From assembly GCF_000956595.1 (NCBI RefSeq), contig NZ_JYOO01000003.1:124001-188000 (forward strand): a DNA stretch of 64,000 nt, read 5' to 3'. Source of the stretch: Priestia aryabhattai B8W22. Lineage in GTDB: Bacteria > Bacillota > Bacilli > Bacillales > Bacillaceae_H. Under the pieces are notes generated by a model, which was not told the DNA's origin, ran no database searches, and saw nothing but the letters and a program-made list of their open reading frames with translations. The translations under genes and the position numbers were made by a program. Numbering within the stretch: position 1 is the stretch's first letter; every line of letters starts with the position of its first letter. This document shows positions 1 through 7,820 of this stretch, in pieces.

Positions 1-151
1 TATCACAAACAGAAGCCGTCACCACTACGGGAAGCGCCTGTTTAAAGGTTCGTTGATTTGCTCCTTGATTAAAAACAAATACATTTTGTACTCCTAAAGG
101 TAAAATCAAACCGAATGCTAACAACAAAGCATGCATAACCACTGTAAACAT
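1..151 (-). CDS. LysE/ArgO-family amino-acid exporter, N-terminal part (truncated by window edge)
   Basis: Reading leftwards from an ATG at 151, the first 50 codons give a hydrophobic start followed by LILPLGVQNVFVFNQG and a further ASVCD. That pattern (helix, P-x-G-x-Q-N, then serine/alanine-Val-Cys-Asp) is the hallmark of the first two membrane segments of LysE/ArgO exporters, which push basic amino acids or similar compounds out of the cell. An AAAGGAGAG ribosome site lies 5 bases before the ATG. The gene diverges from the MocR regulator at 255, which probably controls it. The rest lies outside the window, so substrate cannot be judged. Confidence 0.8.
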   Translation of the reverse strand, partial: MFTVVMHALLLAFGLILPLGVQNVFVFNQGANQRTFKQALPVVVTASVCD

Positions 152-195
152 ATTACTCTCTCCTTTCTCTTTCATCTTACAATTGACGTACCCTG

Positions 196-224
196 TTGTC
201 TCCATCCAAGTTTTGATTTATAAT
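196..224 (+). promoter_or_regulatory. Probable sigma-A promoter of the MocR gene
   Basis: A -35 like TTGTCT (196-201) and a perfect -10 TATAAT (219-224) are separated by 17 bases and sit about 30 bases before the ATG at 255. The divergent exporter gene starts at 151, so this 100-base gap must also hold the opposite promoter and any MocR operator. Confidence 0.6.
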
Positions 225-254
225 ACCAACCAAATTACAAAAAGGTGGTATCAC

Positions 255-1682
255 ATGAATTGGATTCCAAATCCGGCTGATAAAAAGCCAATACACAAAC
301 AAATTCAAGAGTATATGAAAGAGAAAATTACAAATGGAGAGTGGCCTATTGGAACTAAAATTCCTTCGCAGCGCCATTTAGCTGCTAGCTTTTCTGTAAA
401 TAGAAGCACGGTGGTGACGGCAACCGAAAACTTAATTGCTGAAGGACTTCTCAGTGGAAACAAAGGTGGCGGCACCAAGGTCATCAACAATACGTGGAGC
501 TTACTCGCATCAGCTTCTCAGATGAACTGGAATTCGTATGTAGAAGCAGGAATATACCAACCAAATTCTCCGACTATCCGCCATATTAACGAAGCTGAAT
601 TTCAACCGGGCATTATTCGTTTAGGAACCGGAGAGTTAGCACCTGACCTGCTTCCTTCCCATCAGCTTTCCGAGTTGTTCAGGGGAATGAAACATAGAAG
701 CGTACACTTGGGCTATGAGCATCCAAACGGCAACGATGAACTGCGACAAGAGCTAGTGAAGCATGTAAAAAAACGAGGCATTGAAACGTCTCCTTCATCT
801 ATTTTAGTTGTATCTGGCTCTCTTCAAGCGCTGCAGCTAATTTCAATCGGCCTGCTGTCTCCAGGTGCCAATATATTAGCTGAAAAGCCTTCTTATCTTT
901 ATTCTTTGCCGTTATTTCAGTCCGCACAAATGAAAGTAACGGGCGTTTCGTTAGACGAAGAAGGAATGAAATTATCTTCATTAAAAGACCAGCATAAAAA
1001 AGAAAAAGGCACAGCTTTATATACGATACCGAACTTTCATAACCCCACCAATGTGACGATGAGTGAACAAAGGCGCCAAGAGCTGCTTCACCAATGTGAA
1101 AGAATGCATTTGCCTATTATTGAAGATGATGCGTACGGAGAGCTTTGGTTCCATTCACCGCCTCCACTTTCATTAAAAGCTCGAGATAAAAATGGAATGG
1201 TTCTTTATTTAGGAACGTTCTCTAAAACATTCAGTCCAGGATTTCGAATTGGATGGATTGTCGGGCCTGAACATGTAATTGAGCGATTAGCCGACCTTAA
1301 AATGCAAGTTGACTACGGAGCCAGCTCCTTATCTCAATGGGCAGCTGCTGAAGCTCTTAAGACAGGAATCTACGACAAGCACGTTATCAACGTACGCTAT
1401 AAATTAAAAGAAAAATCTCAACAAGCACAGACTATTTTAGAGAAGCATTTAAAAAGTCTTGCTGCGTGGAATGCTCCGAGCGGAGGTTTTTATTTTTGGC
1501 TTACGCTCCATACACCTGTTTCAATGCGGAAATTATTTAAGCACTGTCTCGACGAAGGCGTTCTTTTAAATCCAGGCGCATTGTATGACCATGAGACATC
1601 ACAGCATATCAGAATATCCTTTTCTTATGCAACGCTTGCAGAATTTGAATACGGCATCAAAATAGTCGCAAAAAAGCCTTAA
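255..1682 (+). CDS. MocR-type (GntR HTH + aminotransferase fold) PLP-dependent regulator
   Basis: A 475-residue protein with a GntR winged-helix domain (about residues 5-75, SQRHLAASFSVNRSTV) fused to a fold-type-I aminotransferase domain. PLP-site features are visible: EDDAYGELW and SKTFSPGFRIG, with the Schiff-base lysine near residue 324. MocR proteins bind PLP or an amino-acid/PLP adduct and switch a neighbouring, usually divergent, gene. Here the neighbour is a LysE-type exporter, which suggests control by an amino acid or amine; that is inference. The ATG at 255 is preferred over the upstream TTG at 183 because AAGGTGG precedes it and the promoter lies between the two. Confidence 0.9.
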   Translation: MNWIPNPADKKPIHKQIQEYMKEKITNGEWPIGTKIPSQRHLAASFSVNRSTVVTATENLIAEGLLSGNKGGGTKVINNTWSLLASASQMNWNSYVEAGIYQPNSPTIRHINEAEFQPGIIRLGTGELAPDLLPSHQLSELFRGMKHRSVHLGYEHPNGNDELRQELVKHVKKRGIETSPSSILVVSGSLQALQLISIGLLSPGANILAEKPSYLYSLPLFQSAQMKVTGVSLDEEGMKLSSLKDQHKKEKGTALYTIPNFHNPTNVTMSEQRRQELLHQCERMHLPIIEDDAYGELWFHSPPPLSLKARDKNGMVLYLGTFSKTFSPGFRIGWIVGPEHVIERLADLKMQVDYGASSLSQWAAAEALKTGIYDKHVINVRYKLKEKSQQAQTILEKHLKSLAAWNAPSGGFYFWLTLHTPVSMRKLFKHCLDEGVLLNPGALYDHETSQHIRISFSYATLAEFEYGIKIVAKKP

Positions 1683-1711
1683 GAATCTTTACACGTGATT
1701 CTTAAGGCTTT
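1673..1711. terminator. Bidirectional rho-independent terminator
   Basis: Arms AAAGCCTTAAGAATC and GATTCTTAAGGCTTT flank a 9-base loop, with A and T runs on the two sides. It overlaps the stop of the MocR gene and separates it from the convergent histidine kinase gene. Confidence 0.85.
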
Positions 1712-2765
1712 CTTGTGTTAAGGGCAGCTTTATAAAAAAAGTGAGCTTATTATGCTGAAGATCCGCTCGTATCTCTCCTTGATGCAGCTGAATGATTTGT
1801 TTTGCAATAGCCAGTCCTAAACCTGAACCATTTGCGTTCGTTCTTGATTCATCACCTCGATAAAATCGGTCAAATAACTTTTCCACCTCAAGTTTTTCAC
1901 TGATGCTAATGCTGTTCCTAAAGGAAATTACCAACGAATTCTCATCAATTTCCTGATTCACCTCTAATACGGAAGGCTTTTCGCTGTACTTCTTGGCATT
2001 TTCGAGCAAATTTTGAAATACTCTTACCATTTTTTCTACATCAATAAATGCATTCCATTCACAAGTAAAGTTCGTCTGAACGTCAATTCCTTCTCTCGTT
2101 AAAATCGGTTCGTACTCTCCTATTACCTGCTGAAGCAAACGTTTCATATCAACCTCATTTCGCTGAAGCTGAAAATCCGGACTCGTTAATTTTGTATAGT
2201 CAAACAACTCGTCTATTAAATCCGTTAAATAATTTGCTTTTGAATCCACAATATATAAGTAGCTATCTAACTTTTCATCATCCAACTGTTCTCTTTTTTT
2301 GATTAAATCGAGGTACCCGACAATGGAAGTTAAGGGCGTACGCAAATCATGAGACACACTTGAGATTAGCTCATTTTTTACCTGTTCGATTTCTCGTTCG
2401 CGATCAAACTTTGTACGAAGCTGCGCAGACATTTTGTTAATGTTTTGACTTAATTCAGCAAGCTCATCTTTTCCTCGCACATGAATGGTTGCCCCTAAAT
2501 CTCCATGTGAGATTTTTTGAACTTGTTTAGAGATTTCTTTCATATAACGAATATGAGAACGAATAAGTACTAAAAAAACCAAAACAAAAACCACAACGGC
2601 GATAAAGAAAAGTCCAAACGCCAATACATTATATGCAGGGACATTCATTTTCTCTTCTTGTATATACCTCCTCAAAACAAGCCTAGCAATTAAAATAAAA
2701 ATTAAATTGGTAGCCAAAAAACTTATAATGATAGCAAAAAGAAGCTTTACACTTATTCTTCTCAT
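1689..2765 (-). CDS. Membrane sensor histidine kinase (HAMP, HisKA, HATPase)
   Basis: A 358-residue sensor kinase. Two membrane segments (about 5-27 and 45-68) leave a very short outside loop of under 20 residues, so the sensor is probably intramembrane or senses through a partner. A HAMP linker follows, then the H-box SSVSHDLRTPLTS (phospho-acceptor His near 139), the N-box NLLENAKKYS and the G-box GSGLGLAIAKQ. The start at 2765 is chosen because its ATG overlaps the TGA of the response regulator as ATGA and an AGGAT lies upstream; the in-frame ATG at 2786 has no ribosome site. It is the last gene of a methyltransferase-regulator-kinase operon. Short-loop kinases like this often respond to envelope damage, which would fit, but no ligand can be read from the sequence. 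Confidence 0.93.
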   Translation of the reverse strand: MRRISVKLLFAIIISFLATNLIFILIARLVLRRYIQEEKMNVPAYNVLAFGLFFIAVVVFVLVFLVLIRSHIRYMKEISKQVQKISHGDLGATIHVRGKDELAELSQNINKMSAQLRTKFDREREIEQVKNELISSVSHDLRTPLTSIVGYLDLIKKREQLDDEKLDSYLYIVDSKANYLTDLIDELFDYTKLTSPDFQLQRNEVDMKRLLQQVIGEYEPILTREGIDVQTNFTCEWNAFIDVEKMVRVFQNLLENAKKYSEKPSVLEVNQEIDENSLVISFRNSISISEKLEVEKLFDRFYRGDESRTNANGSGLGLAIAKQIIQLHQGEIRADLQHNKLTFFIKLPLTQESLKNHV

Positions 2766-3442
2766 ATCCTGTATCCTACGCCCCATATGGTTTTAATATA
2801 AATCGGTTTTTTCGGATTATCCTCAATTTTTTCGCGGATTTTTGTGATATGGACCATTACGGTATTATCCGATTTAAACGCGTCTTCTTGCCACACGGAT
2901 TCATATATTTTCCCCATACTCATCACTGTTCCTTTGTTGCGTGCCAGCAGCTCTAAAATATCAAACTCTTTTGGCGTTAAACGAACTTCTTGGCTGCGCA
3001 CAAATACAAGGCGAGTGCTGCGGTTAATTTCCAAATCGCCAATTTGAATAACGTCACGCTCAGCGCGTTCATTGTATTTTTTATAGCGTCTAATTTGTGA
3101 TTTGACTCGTGCGATGAGCTCGAGAGGATTAAATGGTTTTGTTAAGTAATCATCTGCGCCTGCTGTTAGACCAGAAATTTTGTCCATATCTTCTGACTTA
3201 GCCGACAGCATAATAATGGGCATGTTTTTTTCTTCACGTATTTTAAAAGCAGCATCAATGCCATTCATCTGCGGCATCATAATATCTAATATAATTAAAT
3301 CTACTTCTTGTTCCTCTAAAAGCGCTAAGCCAGATACAGCATTAGAAACTTTCAGCGTTTCAAATCCTTCATTTTCTAAGTAAATAGCAATTAGATTACG
3401 AATTTGCTCATCGTCATCTATAATTAAAATTCTGTCTTTCAT
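2762..3442 (-). CDS. OmpR/VanR-family response regulator
   Basis: 226 residues: a receiver domain with the acidic pocket DDD (9-11), phospho-acceptor Asp53 in LIILDIMMP and the conserved lysine in LTKPFNPLEL, then a winged-helix output domain ending IKTIWGVGYRI. The partner kinase overlaps it by 4 bases. OmpR-type output domains bind tandem direct repeats spaced 10-11 bases; exactly such a repeat lies at 4085-4106 in front of the first gene of this operon, so autoregulation is likely. Confidence 0.94.
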   Translation of the reverse strand: MKDRILIIDDDEQIRNLIAIYLENEGFETLKVSNAVSGLALLEEQEVDLIILDIMMPQMNGIDAAFKIREEKNMPIIMLSAKSEDMDKISGLTAGADDYLTKPFNPLELIARVKSQIRRYKKYNERAERDVIQIGDLEINRSTRLVFVRSQEVRLTPKEFDILELLARNKGTVMSMGKIYESVWQEDAFKSDNTVMVHITKIREKIEDNPKKPIYIKTIWGVGYRI

Positions 3443-3453
3443 TTACAAACTCC

Positions 3454-4017
3454 TTATATCTCATTCTTTTCGCATGTAAAAATGTATGCGGGAGGAACGT
3501 TTCTCCACTCTTTTTCAACTTTAATATGCGGAAAAAACGAGCGGATCAGCTGTTTTTTTAAATTCGTATACTGAAACGTAATAAATTTCCCTCCATCGGC
3601 TAATACGCTGCGCGTGTTTTGCAAGATACAGTCCGACACTTCAGACGTTAAAGAAGCAAAAGGAAGACCTGATAGTACGTAATCCACTTTTGGAATATCA
3701 TACTGGATCAAGTACTTTTGAACATGTTCAGCGGATCCGTGTATCACATACACATTTTTTTCATCTTTTACTTGTTCCTTTACTTTTTCGTAAAAATGCC
3801 GATTGTATTCGATAAGAAGCAAAGTTGTCTGAGCGCTTCGTCTTCTTATTAATTCACGGGTGAAAACTCCGGTTCCTGGCCCGTACTCTACTATACAGGC
3901 TGCATGTTCAAAATCAATCCCTTTTACCATTTTTTTCGCTAAGTGCGTAGAGCTTGGCAAAAGTGCTCCTACCGTTCGCGGCTGGTGAAAATATTGATAC
4001 ATAAAAGCTAAATTCAT
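3454..4017 (-). CDS. SAM-dependent methyltransferase, phospholipid N-methyltransferase-like (COG3963 type)
   Basis: A 187-residue class I methyltransferase. The N-terminus FHQPRTVGALLPSS is typical of the PmtA-like/rRNA-adenine-methylase-like group, followed by the SAM-binding motif VEYGPGTGVFT and an acidic residue at the end of strand 2 (LLIEYN). PmtA enzymes methylate phosphatidylethanolamine, but many Bacillus members of this group have no proven substrate. It is the first gene of an operon with a two-component system (12-base gap to the regulator), so a membrane-lipid or envelope role under stress is a reasonable inference. An rRNA target is less likely because the fold starts directly with the PmtA-like segment. 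Confidence 0.75.
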   Translation of the reverse strand: MNLAFMYQYFHQPRTVGALLPSSTHLAKKMVKGIDFEHAACIVEYGPGTGVFTRELIRRRSAQTTLLLIEYNRHFYEKVKEQVKDEKNVYVIHGSAEHVQKYLIQYDIPKVDYVLSGLPFASLTSEVSDCILQNTRSVLADGGKFITFQYTNLKKQLIRSFFPHIKVEKEWRNVPPAYIFTCEKNEI

Positions 4018-4075
4018 TTTCTATTCCTTCTTTCTACTCTTTCTTTCTAGAATAGAAAAAAAAACTAAAGAAACG

Positions 4076-4106
4076 TTAAGTAAATTTCTTAAGAATTCTT
4101 AAGAAA
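4076..4106. promoter_or_regulatory. Tandem TTCTTAAGAA repeats, likely response-regulator operator
   Basis: Positions 4086-4105 are two copies of the 10-mer TTCTTAAGAA back to back, inside a perfect 22-base palindrome (4085-4106). A third TTAAG lies at 4076-4080. The site sits 59-89 bases upstream of the methyltransferase start. A 10-base-spaced direct repeat is the classic binding geometry of OmpR-type regulators, one of which is encoded two genes downstream. The assignment is inference; no promoter elements are obvious around it. Confidence 0.6.
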
Positions 4107-4109
4107 ATA

Positions 4110-4400
4110 AAAAGGAGGATGTGACAAACGTATTTTAGTTGAAGAAAGGTCCGAACGATGAATTGAGATTCTTTATTGAGAATCAAGTTCGTTCGGATTT
4201 TTTATGGTTATGGTGAACGTAGGTTTCAGGTATGTAGCAGCTTCTAGCCGGTGATTGGAGCGCAAGCGACGAGCAGGCTCATCGGCCGCCCGCGGAAAGC
4301 GCAGTCTTGCACGGAAATCAACTGCGGTGTAACAAGCGTCATACTATTTATCCCATTTGTACGTCTTTGGATTGATGTAGTTAATGTCTCAATTCCTTTT
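4110..4400. repeat. MITE-like dispersed repeat, copy A
   Basis: About 290 bases bounded by imperfect terminal inverted repeats (AAAAGGAGGATGTGACAAAC on the left, complement of GTCTCAATTCCTTTT on the right). The GC-rich core, containing CGGCCGCCCGCGGAAAGCG and AGTCTTGCA, is shared with copy B at 53989-54303. Relative to copy B it lacks a segment of roughly 50-60 bases (first core hairpin) but carries an extra terminator-like hairpin near its left end. No open reading frame of its own. Similar GC-rich intergenic repeats are common in Bacillaceae genomes; the exact family name is not known to me. Confidence 0.75.
4150..4203 (+). terminator. Terminator-like hairpin inside repeat copy A
   Basis: TCCGAACGA and TTGAGATTCT pair with AGAATCAA and TCGTTCGGA around a short loop and are followed by six T residues. 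It is absent from copy B. It would stop rightward transcripts; it lies beyond the end of the SDR gene, so for that leftward gene it is only a stable hairpin. Confidence 0.5.
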
Positions 4401-4410
4401 GAAAGAGTAT

Positions 4411-5130
4411 TCAGCGTAAATAACATCCGCTATTTAAATCAAAGGTGGCTCCTGTATAATGTTTTGATTGAGGACTCAGTAAAAAAAGAACCGTATCTGC
4501 CACGTCTTGAGGCGTAACAAAGCTTGGAATCAGCTGATGGGCGATGTATTCATTTTTGCGCCACTCTGGAATACTTTTCATCATATCGGTATTTACCATT
4601 GTAGGCGCTACGGCATTCACCCGGATATAAGGAGAAAAATTCATTGCACAGCTCTTGGTTAATCCTAATACCGCTGCTTTAGACATTCCATATATAGCAT
4701 CGGAGCTTCCTTCCATTCGCGATACGGACGATATATTAATAATCGCTCCTTCTGTTTCCTTTTCCATTAATAATTCGCCAAAGTATTTGGAAAAATAAAT
4801 ATATCCTTTAATATTAATGTCCATCACAACATCTATTTCGCTTTCTTCATAATCCAATAAATTTTTCCCTAAATATACACCCGCATTATTAACTAACCCA
4901 TACAAACTTTTATCTTTTATTTGATAAAAAAGATCTTTTACATCGTTTCCTTTTTTAACATCTACTACATACGTTTCAATATGGCCCTTTGTATCTTCAG
5001 CTAGCTGTCTCAAAGCTCCTTCATTAATATCACAAGCAATAACTGAATAGCCCTTCGACACACATTCTTTTACAATTTCTTTGCCAATTCCAGAACCTGC
5101 ACCCGTGACGATTATCCATTTTTCTTTCAT
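4411..5130 (-). CDS. Short-chain dehydrogenase/reductase (SDR)
   Basis: 239 residues with the classical SDR layout: NAD(P)-binding TGAGSGIG near residues 9-16, VNNAGVYLG, the catalytic Ser in INISSVSR and the YGMSK (Y-x-x-x-K) pair. An Asp after strand 2 (ACDINEG) suggests NAD(H) preference. Length and C-terminal FLLSPQSKHYTGATFDLNSG match ordinary classical SDRs. The substrate cannot be told. GAGGTG precedes the ATG. The stop lies 10 bases from repeat copy A, so that element may serve as its transcript end. Confidence 0.88.
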   Translation of the reverse strand: MKEKWIIVTGAGSGIGKEIVKECVSKGYSVIACDINEGALRQLAEDTKGHIETYVVDVKKGNDVKDLFYQIKDKSLYGLVNNAGVYLGKNLLDYEESEIDVVMDINIKGYIYFSKYFGELLMEKETEGAIINISSVSRMEGSSDAIYGMSKAAVLGLTKSCAMNFSPYIRVNAVAPTMVNTDMMKSIPEWRKNEYIAHQLIPSFVTPQDVADTVLFLLSPQSKHYTGATFDLNSGCYLR

Positions 5131-5257
5131 CTCGACACCTCTTATCTACTTTCTGTTACACATACTTTTTATGTAAATATTCAAACATTTATTATACCAT
5201 TATTTTCTATATGAACATCCCTTTCTTGCGCTCTTTTTTAGCTTACCTGACAAAGAA

Positions 5258-5275
5258 CGTATAGTTTTTTATACG
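5258..5275. promoter_or_regulatory. Inverted repeat upstream of the azoreductase gene
   Basis: CGTATA and TATACG flank a 6-base spacer, 54-71 bases before the azoR ATG. Azoreductase genes in Bacillus are usually induced by quinones or diamide through MarR-type repressors, so this may be an operator. The repeat does not match a consensus I can recall, and no regulator gene is adjacent. Confidence 0.35.
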
Positions 5276-5328
5276 AGTGATAACGATAAGACAGTACATT
5301 ATTCCAAATAAGAAAGAGATGATAAGAC

Positions 5329-5955
5329 ATGGCAAAAGTACTTTATATTACAGCTCATCCTCACGATGAGTCTCAATCATTCAGTATGGCAACTGGAAAA
5401 GCGTTTATCGATGCTTACAAAGAGCACAATGCAAGTGACGAAGTTGCACATATTGACCTTTATAAAGAAAATATCCCTCATATTGATGCAGATGTATTCA
5501 GCGGATGGGGCAAACTGCAGTCTGGCTCGGAACTCTCTTCTCACGAACAAGAAAAGGTCAATCGCCTTGCAGAACTGAGCGAACAGTTTGTAGGAGCGGA
5601 CAAATATGTTTTTGTAACGCCAATGTGGAACTTTTCGTTTCCACCGGTTATGAAAGCTTATTTAGACTCTGTAGCCGTAGCAGGTAAGTCATTTAAATAC
5701 ACGGCAGAAGGTCCTGTTGGGCTATTAACGGATAAAAAAGCGCTTCATATTCAAGCACGCGGAGGCATTTATTCTGAAGGTCCTGCAGCTGAGATGGAAA
5801 TGGGACATCGTTATATTGGAATTATGATGAATTTCTTTGGAGTCCCTTCATTAGACGGCATTTTTGTCGAAGGGCATAACGCAATGCCAGACAAAGCCCA
5901 AGAAATTAAAGAAAAAGGAATAGCAGAAGCAAAAAAACTTGCACAAACTTTTTAA
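5329..5955 (+). CDS. azoR: FMN-dependent NADH:quinone oxidoreductase / azoreductase
   Basis: 208 residues of the flavodoxin-fold AzoR family. The N-terminus [19 protein letters not shown] binds the FMN phosphate, and [20 protein letters not shown] and [13 protein letters not shown] match the two conserved FMN/quinone loops. These cytosolic dimers reduce quinones and azo dyes by two electrons and protect against electrophile stress. The length matches the family. It is a single-gene unit: own ribosome site (AGAGATGATAAGAC before ATG is weak) and a strong terminator straight after the stop. Confidence 0.93.
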   Translation: MAKVLYITAHPHDESQSFSMATGKAFIDAYKEHNASDEVAHIDLYKENIPHIDADVFSGWGKLQSGSELSSHEQEKVNRLAELSEQFVGADKYVFVTPMWNFSFPPVMKAYLDSVAVAGKSFKYTAEGPVGLLTDKKALHIQARGGIYSEGPAAEMEMGHRYIGIMMNFFGVPSLDGIFVEGHNAMPDKAQEIKEKGIAEAKKLAQTF

Positions 5956-5958
5956 TAC

Positions 5959-5983
5959 AAAAACCCGCGTAAAGCGGGTTTTT
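5959..5983. terminator. Rho-independent terminator after azoR
   Basis: AAAACCCGC and GCGGGTTTTT around a 5-base loop, serving azoR and the convergent TrmB regulator gene. Confidence 0.85.
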
Positions 5984-6751
5984 CTACGCAAAAAAGCTTT
6001 CTCTTTCCTTTTCAATCCACCTGTCCATTTCTCGATCACTTTTTTCTACAAGCCTGTTAACGAGAATATCATGCCAAATATAGTTTTCAAGTAAATTAAT
6101 GTTGACTGCGTTATTTGTATAGTAAGCCATTTCTTTATGACCATAAATCATTTCACTGCTGTCAACAGATATAATAAACCAGTTTTGATTCCCAATGTTT
6201 TCGGTATAGCTTGTATGACGGTGCCGGTCAAATTCCTCCATCGCTTCATCTTGTTCAAACACAATTCCTTTTAGTGTTACGCTCTCCCTTAGCTGTAATA
6301 AAAGAGGCTTCAACTCATTATAAATATCGGGCCAAAGCGAGATGACAATTTTATTTTTTGCTTTTGACAATAGCGACTCACAAAAAGCAAGAATGGCAGT
6401 TTCTCCTTTCATCGTCATAACCCGGCTTTCTTCTATAGACTCTGCAGCTTCAAGACGTTTAAGCGTTTCGCTAACGTCTTCATACGTTTCGTTCCATTTT
6501 TTCTGCAGTGAATGCAAAAAAGCATCGACGGGCAGCGACGTGTACTGAGTGCCATCATTACTCTCTTCTTTTAACACCATGCCTTTTTCCTCTAGTGTTT
6601 GTAAAATATCGTATACACGCGCTCTTGGCACACCTGAGTGTTTACTAATGCCATAAGCAGTGGAAGATCCTTTTTTGACAAGCGTCACGTACACTTTTGA
6701 TTCGTACTGATTAAATCCAAGCGACTGCAGCTGCTGAATAATATTTTCCAT
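5984..6751 (-). CDS. TrmB-family transcriptional regulator
   Basis: 255 residues with the TrmB-type winged helix at the N-terminus (QQLQSLGFNQYESKVYVTLVKKG, then HSGVPRARVYDILQTLEEKG), a coiled-coil linker and a C-terminal sensor domain. TrmB proteins are sugar- or metabolite-responsive regulators. The start at 6751 is set by GGGAGG seven bases upstream; the longer frame to 6796 has no ribosome site. The gene diverges from a TauE/SafE exporter, and a 32-base near-perfect palindrome lies between them, so it probably controls the exporter and itself. Confidence 0.88.
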   Translation of the reverse strand: MENIIQQLQSLGFNQYESKVYVTLVKKGSSTAYGISKHSGVPRARVYDILQTLEEKGMVLKEESNDGTQYTSLPVDAFLHSLQKKWNETYEDVSETLKRLEAAESIEESRVMTMKGETAILAFCESLLSKAKNKIVISLWPDIYNELKPLLLQLRESVTLKGIVFEQDEAMEEFDRHRHTSYTENIGNQNWFIISVDSSEMIYGHKEMAYYTNNAVNINLLENYIWHDILVNRLVEKSDREMDRWIEKERESFFA

Positions 6752-6818
6752 AAAGGAAACCTCCCTGTTTTTTAAGTTATTTGAAATTTTCATCATTTAC
6801 ATATTTACAACTGCTTTT

Positions 6819-6850
6819 TATATAGTTACTATTTAAGTAGTCACTATATA
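6819..6850. promoter_or_regulatory. 32-bp near-perfect palindrome between TrmB and TauE genes
   Basis: Half-site TATATAGTTACTATTT mirrored by AAGTAGTCACTATATA; only two of the sixteen base pairs mismatch. It ends 23 bases before the tauE start and 68 bases before the trmB start. This is very likely the operator of the divergent TrmB regulator, overlapping the exporter promoter. Confidence 0.75.
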
Positions 6851-6873
6851 TTATGACATGAGGAAGGTGCTTT

Positions 6874-7647
6874 ATGGAAGAATTAAGTTTACAGATTGTA
6901 CTATTGCTTTTACTATTTGGGTTCTTAGCTGCATTCATTGACTCTGTAGTTGGCGGAGGCGGTTTAATTTCAACGCCTGCCCTTTTATTTTTAGGCCTGC
7001 CTCCGGCTGCTGCCTTAGCTACAAATAAATTAGCTGGCACGATGGGCGTATTAACGAGTACTATTCGATTTGTCAAATCTGGAAAAGTCGATTTTCCCGT
7101 TGTAGGTAAATGGTTTCCTTTCGTATTTATCGGTTCTTTAGGAGGCTCAATCACCGTTCATTTTCTATCCTCTGCTTTTTTAAAACCGGTTATTTTAATT
7201 CTCCTTGTTTTGGTCGCTATTTATACGATTTTCAAAAAAAACTGGGGTGCTACGTCCACGTATAAGCCGCTGTCTATCAAAAAGCTTATTTTTTTTACCG
7301 CCCTTATTTTTATCATTGGCTTTTACGACGGATTTTTAGGAGCAGGTACAGGTTCATTTATTTTATTTGCTTTTTTATTTATGGGATTTGATTTCCTGCA
7401 GTCAGCAGGCAGCGCAAAGTTTTTAAATTTCGGCAGTAATTTAGGTGCTTTGCTTGTGTTTTTATATTTTGATTCTGTTGTATTTTCTTACGGATTAATT
7501 ATGGGGTTTGCGATGATCGTAGGTTCTTTTGTGGGATCAAACGTCGCTTTATCAAAAGGCGTGACGTACGTCCGAACGCTTTTTATCCTTGTCACTTTAA
7601 GTCTTATTAGCAAAAACATATTCGATTATGTGAATCAGTACAAATAG
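6874..7647 (+). CDS. TauE/SafE-family membrane exporter
   Basis: 257 residues, about eight membrane segments in two repeats. The signature AAFIDSVVGGGGLISTPALLFLGLPPAAALATNKLAG is in repeat 1 and GFYDGFLGAGTGSFILF in repeat 2, as in YfcA-like TauE/SafE proteins. Family members export sulfite, sulfoacetate or related anions; the substrate here is unknown. AGGAAGG precedes the ATG. Expression is probably set by the divergent TrmB regulator through the palindrome just upstream. Confidence 0.9.
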   Translation: MEELSLQIVLLLLLFGFLAAFIDSVVGGGGLISTPALLFLGLPPAAALATNKLAGTMGVLTSTIRFVKSGKVDFPVVGKWFPFVFIGSLGGSITVHFLSSAFLKPVILILLVLVAIYTIFKKNWGATSTYKPLSIKKLIFFTALIFIIGFYDGFLGAGTGSFILFAFLFMGFDFLQSAGSAKFLNFGSNLGALLVFLYFDSVVFSYGLIMGFAMIVGSFVGSNVALSKGVTYVRTLFILVTLSLISKNIFDYVNQYK

Positions 7648-7820
7648 ATCAATGGTTTCTTTAGAACCATAACAATGAACCTATATATCTATTAGATTAA
7701 TAAAACCACCTCTTACTATTTTCTTATTTTTGGGTAAATGTGTAAAAAAACACTAAAATTGTTGTATACTAGTCCATGTTGTTTTACATAATTTAGAAAC
7801 CTTATACAGAGGTGAACATT

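Noticed and set aside
183-254. Longer N-terminus of the MocR regulator from TTG at 183
   Set aside because: No ribosome site before it, a likely promoter lies inside it, and AAGGTGG precedes the ATG at 255.
6777-7154. 125-codon minus-strand frame over the TauE gene
   Set aside because: Antisense shadow of a strongly supported membrane-protein gene; no ribosome site and low-complexity composition.
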